DNA of 50,269 nucleotides. Source: CAZEWZ01 sp964516765. GTDB taxonomy: Bacteria; Bacteroidota; Bacteroidia; Flavobacteriales; UBA7430. Positions 25,826 to 34,859 of the stretch are shown piece by piece (position 1 is the stretch's first letter; every line of letters begins with the position of its first letter). Under the pieces are notes generated by a model, which worked only from the letters and a program-made list of their open reading frames with translations, was not told the origin of the DNA and ran no database searches. Position numbers and translations under genes: made by a program. The stretch is from contig CAZEWZ010000012.1 in NCBI GenBank assembly GCA_964516765.1, forward strand, positions 1 through 50,269, read 5' to 3'.

Positions 25826-27454
25826 TTAAGTTTGAATTACTCCTACATTATAAACATCCTTAATCGGAGCATGATTTGCCATCTCGATTCCCATAGAAAT
25901 AACTTTTCTAGTTTCTAGAGGATCAATAATACTGTCTACCCATAGACGAGATGCGGCATAGTATGGGCTCATTTGTTTATTGTACTTATCAATAATTTTT
26001 TTCAGTAATTGCTTTTCATTTTCTTTTGTAATTTCTTCTCCATTAGCTTTTAGTCTATTTTTTTCAATTTGAAGAAGTACTTTCGCTGCCTGGGCTCCAC
26101 CCATTACAGCAATTTGAGCAGTTGGCCACGCGACAATTAATCTAGGGTCGTAAGCTTTTCCACACATTGCATAATTACCGGCTCCAAAAGAATTCCCCGT
26201 AATGATTGTAAATTTAGGGACTACTGAATTAGCCATAGCATTGACTAATTTTGCCCCATCTTTAATAATACCTCCATGTTCTGATCTTGATCCGACCATA
26301 AAACCTGTAACATCTTGAAGAAAGACCAGTGGAATTTTCTTTTGATTACAATTCATGATAAATCTGGCAGCCTTGTCAGCAGAATCCGAATAAATGACTC
26401 CTCCAAATTTCATTTCACCATTTTTAGTTTTCACAATTTGTCTTTCATTTGCAACGATCCCAACAGCCCAACCATCAATTCTTGCTAGACCGCAAAGAAT
26501 GCTCTGTCCAAAACCTTTTTTGTATTCATCAAATTCAGACTCATCAACTAATCGGTAAATTATTTCTCTAACTTTATATGGCTGGTCTCTTTTAGCAGGA
26601 ATAATTCCATAAATTTCCTCTTGATTTTTTTCCGGCATTTTAGGCTCATTACGACTAAATCTAGCTGATTCAGATCCTCCTATTTTGTCCATCATTTTTC
26701 GAATTCGGTCTAAACAATCTTTGTCATCTTTTGCTTTGAAATCAGTTACTCCAGATATTTCACAATGTGTGCTTGCCCCGCCAAGAGTTTCATTGTCGAT
26801 GTCTTCTCCAATAGCCGCTTTTACGAGGTAGGAACCAGCCAAGAATATTGAACCTGTCTTATCAACAATTAATGAGTCATCACTCATGATAGGGAGGTAT
26901 GCACCACCGGCAACACAAGAGCCCATGATGGCGGAAATTTGAGTAATTCCCATTGAGGACATTCGTGCATTGTTTCTGAAGATTCGTCCAAAATGTTCCT
27001 TGTCAGGGAATATCTCATCTTGTAATGGAAGAAATACACCCGCACTGTCAACCAAATAAATTATGGGTAGGTTATTTTCCATGGCAATTTCTTGTGCCCT
27101 TAGATTTTTTTTGGCAGCAATAGGAAACCATGCTCCAGCTTTTACCGTAGCATCATTTGCAACGATAATACATTGTTTTTTTGAAACATATCCAATTCCC
27201 ATGACAACACCGGCTGAGGGACAACCACCGTATTCTTCATACATGTCATTAGCCACGAAAGCGCCTAATTCAAGAAACTCAGAGTTTGAATCGGTAAGGT
27301 ATGATATTCGTTCTCTAGCTGTTAATTTGCCCTTTTGATGTTCTTTTTCTATTTTATTTTTACCCCCACCAAGATAGATTTCGGCTAACTTTCGTTTCAT
27401 CTGTGCAATCTTTAATTTGATTGCGTCTTCATTTTTATTAAAATCGAGATCCAT
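25826..27454 (-). CDS. Acyl-CoA carboxylase, carboxyltransferase (beta) subunit; methylcrotonyl-CoA carboxylase-like
   Basis: 542 residues with two crotonase-fold halves. The pattern FPDKEHFGRIFRNNARMSSM and IMGSCVAGGAYLPIMSDDS, plus the length, resembles methylcrotonyl-CoA carboxylase beta more than propionyl-CoA carboxylase beta; this is a judgement by eye. The C-terminal half keeps VTGFMVGSRSEHGGIIKDGAK and the GNSFGAGNYAMCGKAY biotin/CoA region. It transfers CO2 from carboxybiotin to an acyl-CoA, and with ETF nearby could serve leucine catabolism. The biotin-bearing alpha subunit is not in this window. Confidence 0.88.
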   Translation of the reverse strand: MDLDFNKNEDAIKLKIAQMKRKLAEIYLGGGKNKIEKEHQKGKLTARERISYLTDSNSEFLELGAFVANDMYEEYGGCPSAGVVMGIGYVSKKQCIIVANDATVKAGAWFPIAAKKNLRAQEIAMENNLPIIYLVDSAGVFLPLQDEIFPDKEHFGRIFRNNARMSSMGITQISAIMGSCVAGGAYLPIMSDDSLIVDKTGSIFLAGSYLVKAAIGEDIDNETLGGASTHCEISGVTDFKAKDDKDCLDRIRKMMDKIGGSESARFSRNEPKMPEKNQEEIYGIIPAKRDQPYKVREIIYRLVDESEFDEYKKGFGQSILCGLARIDGWAVGIVANERQIVKTKNGEMKFGGVIYSDSADKAARFIMNCNQKKIPLVFLQDVTGFMVGSRSEHGGIIKDGAKLVNAMANSVVPKFTIITGNSFGAGNYAMCGKAYDPRLIVAWPTAQIAVMGGAQAAKVLLQIEKNRLKANGEEITKENEKQLLKKIIDKYNKQMSPYYAASRLWVDSIIDPLETRKVISMGIEMANHAPIKDVYNVGVIQT

Positions 27455-27670
27455 CTAATCATTTTTATTTAATCGCAATAAAGATAGAAAATACAACTTA
27501 ATGGTCGATAATAAAGATTATTTCATCTAGAAATAATACTGTCCCTAGATATTTAGGTTGACATTATAAATCTATTAAACCAAATCAAATAATAATCATA
27601 TTATTTTTTATTTGAATATTGTTTGCTGTCTTTAATCTCATATTTGGGCCTAGATTTCAACTGAATTTCG

Positions 27671-27678
27671 TATATTTG
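27671..27678 (+). promoter_or_regulatory. -7 box TATATTTG of acnB
   Basis: Perfect TAnnTTTG on the plus strand, 69 bases before the ATG at 27748, with a TTG at 27644-27646 (24-base spacer). It lies in the 293-base divergent region shared with the carboxyltransferase gene, which is otherwise AT-rich and featureless. Confidence 0.5.
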
Positions 27679-27747
27679 TTTAGTATAAAAAAACTTATCT
27701 GTAGACAAATTCATTTGACCATATTTTAAAGCATAGCCTCTCTTTAT

Positions 27748-30525
27748 ATGAGTATTTACAAAAATTACATTAAGGAAATTTTAGAGCGTAAAAATCAATC
27801 TCTTCAACCTTTACCAATTGACGGTACTGAATTAATGTCCGAGATTATTGACCAAATCAAAGATATAAATAATAAAGATCGCAAAGAGTCTATTCATTTT
27901 TTCATATACAATGTATTACCTGGAACAACAGGTGCTGCTGGAGTCAAAGCAGAATTTTTGAAAGAAATTATTTTAGGTATCTCAGTAGTTGCAGAAATCT
28001 CTTCTTACTTTGCATTTGAATTATTGTCTCACATGAAAGGAGGTCCCTCAATTAATGTGCTTCTTGATTTGGCTTTATCCGATGATGATGAAGTTGCTCA
28101 GGAAGCAGCAAAAGTTCTCAAAACACAAGTATTTCTTTACGAGGCTGATACATGTCGTCTAGAACAAGCCTTTAAAAATGGGAATCTACTTGCCAAGGAT
28201 ATCATTGAAAGCTATTTAAGAGCTGAATTTTTCACTAATCTGCCTGAGATTGATGAAGAGATTCAAGTCGTTACTTATGTTGCAGGAGTTGGTGATATAT
28301 CTACTGATTTACTTTCTCCAGGTGGAGATGCGCATTCTAGGTCTGATAGAGAACTTCACGGAAAGTGTATGTTTGAACACAATATTAAGCGTCAAAATGA
28401 ACTTTTAGATTTACAAGAAAAACATCCTGACAAGACGGTGATGCTTATAGCTGACAAAGGAACTATGGGAGTTGGATCTTCTAGAATGTCAGGGGTTAAT
28501 AATGTGGCTTTATGGATTGGAAAACAATCAAGTCCTTATGTTCCTTTCATTAATTTTGCTCCAGTTGTGGCTGGTACAAACGGTATCTCACCTATTTTTC
28601 TAACGACCGTTGGTGTTACCGGTGGAATTGGTTTAGATCTTAAAAATTGGGTCAAGAAAAAAGACAAGGATGGTATTACAGTTATGGACCAAAATGGTGA
28701 ACCTGTTCTTGAGGAATTATATTCTGTAGAAACAGGAACAATTCTCACCATTAATACTAGGAAGAAAAAACTTTTTAATGGCGACCAGGAATTAAGTGAT
28801 ATATCTTCAGCTTTTACTCCCCAGAAAATGGAGTTTATGAAAGCCGGTGGGTCATATGCCATAGTTTTTGGTAAAAAACTACAAACTTTTGCCGCAAAAA
28901 CATTAGGTGTAGAGATCCCCCTTGTATATGCATCCTCTAAAGAAATTTTTCATGAAGGCCAAGGTTTAACTGCTGTTGAAAAAATATTTAATAAAAATGC
29001 TGTAGGGATAAGTCCTGGGAAAATATTGCATGCTGGATCTGATGTTCGAGTGGAGGTTAATATTGTAGGTTCACAAGATACAACTGGTCTAATGACCTCT
29101 CAGGAGTTGGAATCTATGGCTGCTACAGTAATTTCTCCCACAGTAGATGGAGCTTATCAATCTGGGTGCCACACAGCTTCTGTATGGGATTTCAATGCCC
29201 AAGCTAATATCCCAAGGCTCATGAAGTTTATGAATGATTTTGGTTTAATTACTGCCCGTGATCCACTGGGTGGATATCATGCTATGACCGATGTAATTCA
29301 CAAGGTTCTTAACGATCTTACCATAGATGATTGGGCGATTATCATTGGTGGAGATTCTCATACAAGAATGTCTAAAGGAGTTGCTTTTGGAGCTGATTCT
29401 GGTACTGTAGCATTAGCCCTGGCCACTGGCGAAGCGAGCATGCCTATTCCCGAATCAGTTAAAGTAACCTTTAAGGGAGAAATGATGGATCATATGGATT
29501 TCCGTGATGTCGTTCATGCTACTCAATCCCAAATGTTAGATCAATTTGGTGGAGACAATATTTTTCAAGGGAAAATAATCGAAGTTCACTTAGGAACCCT
29601 TCCTGCTGACCAAGCTTTTACTTTTACAGATTGGACCGCAGAGATGAAAGCCAAAGCATCGATTTGCATTTCTGAAGACGACACACTAATTGAATCATTA
29701 GAGATTGCAAAGAGTCGAATTCAGATTATGATAAATAAAGGCATGGACAATACCTCCAAAGTTCTTCAAGGACTCAGTGACAAAGCCAGCCATAGAATAT
29801 TTGAAATTAAATCTGGACAGAAACCTCCATTAACACCAGATTCCAATGCGAAATATTTCGCTGAGTTTGAGGTGGATTTAGGTATTATTTATGAGCCGAT
29901 GATTGCCGATCCTGATGTGCACAATGAAGATATATCCAAACGATATACTCACGATACAATTAGAGCACTTTCTTTTTACAAGGGAGTGAAGAATGTAGAT
30001 CTTGGTTTTGTCGGATCTTGTATGGTCCATAAAGGAGATCTTAAGATTCTGTCTCAAATGCTACGAAATTTAGAAAATATTTACGGTAAGGTAGAGTTTA
30101 ATGCCCCGCTTATTGTTGCTGCTCCGACCTATAATATTATTGACGAATTAAAGGAAGAAGGAGATTGGGAGGTCTTGCAAAAATATTCCGGTTTTGAATT
30201 TAACGATGTTGCTCCTAAGAATTCTTCTCGTACTGAATATGAGAATATGATGTATTTGGAAAGACCCGGCTGTAATTTATGTATGGGAAACCAAGAGAAA
30301 GCCGCTAAAGGAGACACTGTGATGGCAACGTCTACTCGTCTTTTTCAAGGCCGTGTGGTGGCCGATTCTGATCGTAAGAAGGGTGAATCTTTACTCGCTT
30401 CCACTCCCGTTGTCGTTCTTTCAGCTATTCTTGGAAGGACACCCACAATGATTGAATATGAATCTGCCGTAGTTGGAATCAATCTTACTAAGTTCGCACC
30501 TCCCAAAAAGAAACTTTGTTCTTAA
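27748..30525 (+). CDS. acnB: Aconitate hydratase B (AcnB; possibly also 2-methylisocitrate dehydratase)
   Basis: 925 residues, longer than E. coli AcnB (865). The N-terminal HEAT-like region (about 1-160) holds YLRAEFFTNLPEIDEEI. The catalytic core has MLIADKGTMGVGSSRMSGVNN, IIGGDSHTRMSKGVAFGADSG and the 4Fe-4S cysteines C758 (G-S-C-M-V-H), C842 and C845 (G-C-N-L-C-M-G-N). It interconverts citrate and isocitrate in the TCA cycle. C758 and C842 are 84 residues apart against 59 in E. coli AcnB, so an insertion of about 25 residues separates them. AcnB enzymes can also act in the 2-methylcitrate cycle, but no such genes are adjacent. Confidence 0.95.
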   Translation: MSIYKNYIKEILERKNQSLQPLPIDGTELMSEIIDQIKDINNKDRKESIHFFIYNVLPGTTGAAGVKAEFLKEIILGISVVAEISSYFAFELLSHMKGGPSINVLLDLALSDDDEVAQEAAKVLKTQVFLYEADTCRLEQAFKNGNLLAKDIIESYLRAEFFTNLPEIDEEIQVVTYVAGVGDISTDLLSPGGDAHSRSDRELHGKCMFEHNIKRQNELLDLQEKHPDKTVMLIADKGTMGVGSSRMSGVNNVALWIGKQSSPYVPFINFAPVVAGTNGISPIFLTTVGVTGGIGLDLKNWVKKKDKDGITVMDQNGEPVLEELYSVETGTILTINTRKKKLFNGDQELSDISSAFTPQKMEFMKAGGSYAIVFGKKLQTFAAKTLGVEIPLVYASSKEIFHEGQGLTAVEKIFNKNAVGISPGKILHAGSDVRVEVNIVGSQDTTGLMTSQELESMAATVISPTVDGAYQSGCHTASVWDFNAQANIPRLMKFMNDFGLITARDPLGGYHAMTDVIHKVLNDLTIDDWAIIIGGDSHTRMSKGVAFGADSGTVALALATGEASMPIPESVKVTFKGEMMDHMDFRDVVHATQSQMLDQFGGDNIFQGKIIEVHLGTLPADQAFTFTDWTAEMKAKASICISEDDTLIESLEIAKSRIQIMINKGMDNTSKVLQGLSDKASHRIFEIKSGQKPPLTPDSNAKYFAEFEVDLGIIYEPMIADPDVHNEDISKRYTHDTIRALSFYKGVKNVDLGFVGSCMVHKGDLKILSQMLRNLENIYGKVEFNAPLIVAAPTYNIIDELKEEGDWEVLQKYSGFEFNDVAPKNSSRTEYENMMYLERPGCNLCMGNQEKAAKGDTVMATSTRLFQGRVVADSDRKKGESLLASTPVVVLSAILGRTPTMIEYESAVVGINLTKFAPPKKKLCS

Positions 30526-30631
30526 TTCTATTGAGAGTGCATAATTGATTAGATGAGAATGATTTATTTTTTCCTCAACTACGTAGATTGATACTTATTA
30601 TTAAAATAATTTTTTAAAACGAACAATAATC

Positions 30632-31267
30632 ATGAAGTACTCTCTCCAACTTTTTTTGTCTATTTTTTTTCTTTCCGTTTTTATGTCTTGTAATCAAGAC
30701 AATAAAAAACTATCTAACGCCATAATTAAGCCTAAAGCTTGCATGTATGGTTTCAATGAAGAAGAGACTAAAGTTTCTTGGAATGCCTACAAAACAACCG
30801 ACAAAGTAATGGTTGCTGGTTATTTCGAATCACTTATGACAGACCGAACTGGAATGATGTATGGAACTATTAAAGAATTTGTAGATGGAATTAAATTCTC
30901 TATTAATTCTTCTACTTCTTTGTCTGGTGATGCCGCTCGTGATATGAGTGTGAGAGATTATTTTTTTAATTTATTTACTTCAAATTTTGAAATCAATGGA
31001 ACTCTAGAAGTAGTCAGTGAAAAACAAGTTACTGCCCATTTAGATTTGTATGGAGTGGATACCCCTGTTCCTCTTTCTTATAATGTTTCTCAGGGAATAC
31101 TTCTTATGAAAGGAAGTATTTCATTAAATGAAATTGGTGCGATCAATGCTTATAATAGTATTCATGAAAAATGTATTGATCTACATCGTGGCCCAGATGG
31201 GATATCTAAAACATGGGATACAGTTGATATTATCATCGAAATTCCTGTTATCAAAGACTGTCGATAA
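30632..31267 (+). CDS. YceI-like lipoprotein
   Basis: 211 residues. The N-terminus (MKYSLQLFLSIFFLSVFMSC) is a lipoprotein signal, with Cys20 as the lipidation site. The mature part resembles the YceI fold, a lipocalin-like barrel that binds isoprenoid or other amphipathic ligands: VSWNAYKTTDKVMVAGYF, FTSNFEINGTLEVVS, TWDTVDIIIEI. It is probably anchored in an envelope membrane facing the periplasm. It lies 106 bases after acnB and 120 before the umuC-like gene, with no clear promoter box. Function unknown. Confidence 0.78.
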   Translation: MKYSLQLFLSIFFLSVFMSCNQDNKKLSNAIIKPKACMYGFNEEETKVSWNAYKTTDKVMVAGYFESLMTDRTGMMYGTIKEFVDGIKFSINSSTSLSGDAARDMSVRDYFFNLFTSNFEINGTLEVVSEKQVTAHLDLYGVDTPVPLSYNVSQGILLMKGSISLNEIGAINAYNSIHEKCIDLHRGPDGISKTWDTVDIIIEIPVIKDCR

Positions 31268-31387
31268 TTTTAATTATTTTTCGTCAAATTCTTATTTTGT
31301 TTTTTAGCTGTTTGTCATTAAATGTCACTTTGGTTACTTTTATTTGAACAACAATAAAAACACAGTTCTCTTTCTAATCAAATAAAG

Positions 31388-32605
31388 ATGATCGCCCTCG
31401 CCGATTGCAATAACTTTTTCGCTTCTTGCGAGTGTTCGATTCGTCCTGGTTTACAAGGAAAACCTGTGGTTGTTTTGTCTAACAATGATGCTTGTATTAT
31501 TGCTAGAAGTAATGAGGCTAAATCTCTTGGTTACAAAATGGGTGAACCTGTATTTAGAGTCAAAGAGCGCCTAATAAGAGATAAAGTCCATGTTTTTTCA
31601 GGAAATGTGACTCTATATAGAGATATTTCAGATAAAATCATGCGCATATTGGATTTGGAATGTACTCGAATGGAAGTATATTCTATAGATGAAGCATTCA
31701 TGGATTTTTCCTTTGTCGCCGGGTCTGAAGAAAAAGCTATTCTTTTAAAGGAGCAAGTCTGGCGAGAAACAAAAATACCTATTTCTATAGGTATTGCAAA
31801 GACAAAAGTTTTGGCAAAACTGGCTAGTATTATTGCAAAGAAACACACAAGTACAGGCGTTTTTCTCCTAGAAGAAAAAACGTTAGTTGAACGTGCGCTC
31901 AGTTATTATGGTGTGGAAGAATTGTGGGGAGTAGGAAGAAAATATGCTAAGTTTTTACATAGTAATGGGATTTTTCAGGCTTCTCAGTTGGCCCAAATAA
32001 ACGAGGCCTGGGCTAGGCGCCATATGAAGATTGGTGGAGTACAATTGATCAGAGAGTTAAATGGAATTCCTTCTTTTGATTTGGTGCATACAAGAGCTGT
32101 TAAAAAGAGTATTCAATCTACTCGATCTTTTCGTCAGGAAGTGAATGCTCTAGGTCTTTTAAATGAAGTTTTAAGTAATTTTGCTTGTTCGTGTGCTTTT
32201 AAGCTCCGAGCGCAAAAAACAAAGGCGAAAAAGATAGCTGTATTTATCCAGACTAATCGATTCAAAGAACAAATCAAACATCACTACGGTTATTTAGAGG
32301 TAGAATTACCTGTAGCAAGCAATGATTCTATTGAGATTGTCAAATTTACTTCTTGGGCTTTGACTCAAATTTATAAAAATGAGTGTGCTTATAAAAGAGC
32401 AGGAGTAATGGTATTAGATGTGGTCTCGGAAGATAATATTCAGCTGAATTTATTTCACGTCGAAAATCTGAACAAACGGAATAAATTAATGCAGGTTTAC
32501 GATCAAATAAATTCTAAAATGGGTGAGGGAACGGTTCAAATAAGTATTCAGGGACCTAGCAATAGATGGTGTCGTAAAAAAGAGCCAATTGCTTTTGGAA
32601 ATTAA
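31388..32605 (+). CDS. umuC: Y-family DNA polymerase, UmuC-type
   Basis: 405 residues, close to E. coli UmuC (422). The catalytic carboxylates are D6 (MIALADCNNFFASCE) and D101/E102 (YSIDEAFMDF). The fingers have VVVLSNNDACIIARSNEAKSLG (split across 26-48), helix-hairpin-helix GVEELWGVGRKYAKFL, the little-finger domain follows, and the C-terminus keeps the UmuC-type YKRAGVMVLDVV...RWCRKKEP tail. It would copy past DNA lesions. UmuC normally needs UmuD', and no UmuD/LexA-like peptidase gene is adjacent. The Bax-like gene follows 32 bases later. Confidence 0.93.
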   Translation: MIALADCNNFFASCECSIRPGLQGKPVVVLSNNDACIIARSNEAKSLGYKMGEPVFRVKERLIRDKVHVFSGNVTLYRDISDKIMRILDLECTRMEVYSIDEAFMDFSFVAGSEEKAILLKEQVWRETKIPISIGIAKTKVLAKLASIIAKKHTSTGVFLLEEKTLVERALSYYGVEELWGVGRKYAKFLHSNGIFQASQLAQINEAWARRHMKIGGVQLIRELNGIPSFDLVHTRAVKKSIQSTRSFRQEVNALGLLNEVLSNFACSCAFKLRAQKTKAKKIAVFIQTNRFKEQIKHHYGYLEVELPVASNDSIEIVKFTSWALTQIYKNECAYKRAGVMVLDVVSEDNIQLNLFHVENLNKRNKLMQVYDQINSKMGEGTVQISIQGPSNRWCRKKEPIAFGN

Positions 32606-32637
32606 ATTAATTAGAGATAAAATATTAACTTGCAATT

Positions 32638-33432
32638 ATGCGTATTTTAATGAAGAAAATCCTGATGCTAATTCTAATTTTGTCTAGCCTTCATTCTGTA
32701 TTAAAGGCACAGCAAAACAAAATTAAACTAGTTAAAATATCTGGCAATCAAGTTAGTGATATTAGGCATGTCTCTAAAGTTGTAGTTCCATATTTATATA
32801 AATCGGCAATAGATTTAAGTGGTGAAGATGTGAAAGAAAAAAAAGAAGCATTTATTCACTTACTACTTCCTAGTATTCTGATTGCAAAAAGAGAATTAGC
32901 AGAAAAAAGAAAAACAGTATCTGAATTCCTCAATATAGATAGAGAACTCACAAATGAGGAGATGAATTATTTAGAGTTATTGAAAGAAGAGTATAAATGC
33001 AATGAATCTAAAGAATTACTTTCAAAATTACATACGCATCCAACTAGTATAGTGTTGGCTCAAGCAGCAATTGAGTCGGGTTGGGGTACATCCAGATTTT
33101 ACAGAGAAGCAAATAATTTATTTGGAGTGTGGTCATATAACAAGTCGGAGCCCAGAATAAGAGCATCAGAAGATAGAAATGGTGACACCGTGTATGTGAA
33201 AAGATATTCTTCTCTTTCAAAATCTATTTCATCTTATTTCAAAATACTAGCAAGAGGACCCTATTCTACCTTCAGAAAAGAAAGAGAAAAAACGAAGAAT
33301 GTATTTATTTTAATTTCATATTTAAAGTTATATTCGGAGCGAAGAGAAGCATATGTTAAAAGTTTGGAGCAGATGATTAGGTTCAATGGTTTAGAACAAT
33401 ATGACGAGTATGTTCTTAAGCAGGAAAAATAA
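32638..33432 (+). CDS. Bax-like glucosaminidase-domain protein
   Basis: 264 residues. A second ATG at 32650 (MKKILMLILILSS...) gives a cleaner signal peptide ending KAQ and may be the true start. The catalytic domain (about 120-215) has the lysozyme-like HPTSIVLAQAAIESGWGTS, whose Glu is the likely general acid, then NNLFGVWSY and YSSLSKSISSYFKIL, as in the Bax/FlgJ glucosaminidase family. It would cleave peptidoglycan glycan strands in the periplasm. It ends five bases before the MFS transporter start, so the two are co-transcribed; the relation between them is not obvious. Confidence 0.87.
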   Translation: MRILMKKILMLILILSSLHSVLKAQQNKIKLVKISGNQVSDIRHVSKVVVPYLYKSAIDLSGEDVKEKKEAFIHLLLPSILIAKRELAEKRKTVSEFLNIDRELTNEEMNYLELLKEEYKCNESKELLSKLHTHPTSIVLAQAAIESGWGTSRFYREANNLFGVWSYNKSEPRIRASEDRNGDTVYVKRYSSLSKSISSYFKILARGPYSTFRKEREKTKNVFILISYLKLYSERREAYVKSLEQMIRFNGLEQYDEYVLKQEK

Positions 33433-33437
33433 GTTAT

Positions 33438-34787
33438 ATGTCAAAAAAAATAGAGAATAAAGGGCAAGTATTAGCTTGGTCCATGTTTGATTTTGCAAAT
33501 CAACCATTTACTAATTTAGTGGTAACATTTATCTATGGGACTTTTTTCACTACAGTAATAGCTTCAGATGTAATTAGAGGGACTCAACAGTGGTCTCATG
33601 CTATATCAATTACGGCAATAATAGTCGCATTACTTTCACCATTTATGGGAGCGCTAGCAGACCGAGGAGGTTATAGGAAAATCTTTTTATTTGGTTTTAC
33701 ATGGTTGACAATTATTTCAACCACGGCCTTGTATTTTATTCTTCCTGGGGAGGTTATGCCAGCTTTGATTTATTTTGTGATCGCAAATATTGGATTCGAA
33801 ATGGGTTCGGTCTTTTGTAACGCTTACTTACCCGATATTTCACACTCTAAAAATATTGGAAGAATCTCAGGATATGGATGGTCATTGGGATATGTTGGGG
33901 GCTTGATAGCATTAGCTCTTGCAATGGTTTTTTTGGTACAGACGGACAATCCAATATTTGGTTTTGAGAAAGGAGTAGAGGGAGCGTATGAAAATATCAG
34001 GGCAACAAACTTACTAGTAGCTATATGGTTTGCTGTTTTTAGTATCCCAACATTTGTATATTTAAAAGATCAGAAACCAGATACTAGAGCATTATTAAGC
34101 AATGTTAAAAACACAATTAAAGACTTTAAATCAACAGCTAAGGAGCTTAAGAATTATCCTCAAATTATAAAGTTTTTAATAGCCAGGTTATTTTATAATG
34201 ATGGTTTGGTTACAATTTTTGCATTTGGAGGAATTTATGCATCAGGTTCTCTTGGCTTTACCTTTGATGAAATTATGATATTGGGAATTGTTTTAAACAT
34301 TACTGCTGGATTAGGAGCTTTCTTAATGGGGTTTTTGGATGATAAAGTAGGAGGTAAGAATACAATTAAAGTTACACTAATAGGTTTGATGATCGCAATT
34401 ATTTTAGCTGTTATCGCTCCTGAATTAAGACCTGTAGCACAATTAGTTCTAGGAGGTAGTTCCGTTCCTGACTGGTTGATTGGTAAAAATGTATTTTGGT
34501 TTGCAGCGATACTTATTGGAATCTTTTCTGGTCCAAATCAAGCCTCAAGTAGGTCATTAATGGGTCGCTTTACTCCTGAGAATAAAAAAAATGAGTTCTT
34601 TGGTTTTTTTGCATTCTCTGGAAAGGCTACTGCATTTTTGGGTCCACTTTTATTGGGGAGTTTAACCATGTATTTTAAAAGTCAACAAGTTGGGATTTCA
34701 GTTATTTTTCTATTTTTCTTGGTTGGATTTATAATGCTCAACCAAGTTGATGAATCGGAAGGTATGAAACAAGGTTCTTTTGAGTAA
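33438..34787 (+). CDS. MFS transporter, UMF1/Atg22-like
   Basis: 449 residues with about 12 hydrophobic helices. The opening VLAWSMFDFANQPFTNLVVTF, the loop MGALADRGGYRKIFL after helix 2, and GGKNTIKVTLIGLM in the second half fit the UMF1 (Atg22-like) branch of the major facilitator superfamily. Some eukaryotic members export amino acids from vacuoles; bacterial substrates are largely unknown. It lies in the inner membrane. Start chosen for the five-base spacing after the Bax-like gene and for the family-typical N-terminus. Confidence 0.87.
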   Translation: MSKKIENKGQVLAWSMFDFANQPFTNLVVTFIYGTFFTTVIASDVIRGTQQWSHAISITAIIVALLSPFMGALADRGGYRKIFLFGFTWLTIISTTALYFILPGEVMPALIYFVIANIGFEMGSVFCNAYLPDISHSKNIGRISGYGWSLGYVGGLIALALAMVFLVQTDNPIFGFEKGVEGAYENIRATNLLVAIWFAVFSIPTFVYLKDQKPDTRALLSNVKNTIKDFKSTAKELKNYPQIIKFLIARLFYNDGLVTIFAFGGIYASGSLGFTFDEIMILGIVLNITAGLGAFLMGFLDDKVGGKNTIKVTLIGLMIAIILAVIAPELRPVAQLVLGGSSVPDWLIGKNVFWFAAILIGIFSGPNQASSRSLMGRFTPENKKNEFFGFFAFSGKATAFLGPLLLGSLTMYFKSQQVGISVIFLFFLVGFIMLNQVDESEGMKQGSFE

Positions 34788-34831
34788 AATGAATTTGAAT
34801 AAAATTAAATCCATTCTTATATTGCGATTTG

Positions 34832-34839
34832 TATATTTG
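34832..34839 (+). promoter_or_regulatory. -7 box TATATTTG of the mscS-helicase-trmL operon
   Basis: Perfect TAnnTTTG on the plus strand, 20 bases before the ATG at 34860, in the 72-base gap after the MFS gene. Confidence 0.5.
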
Positions 34840-34859
34840 TCCACTAGATATAAATAAAT

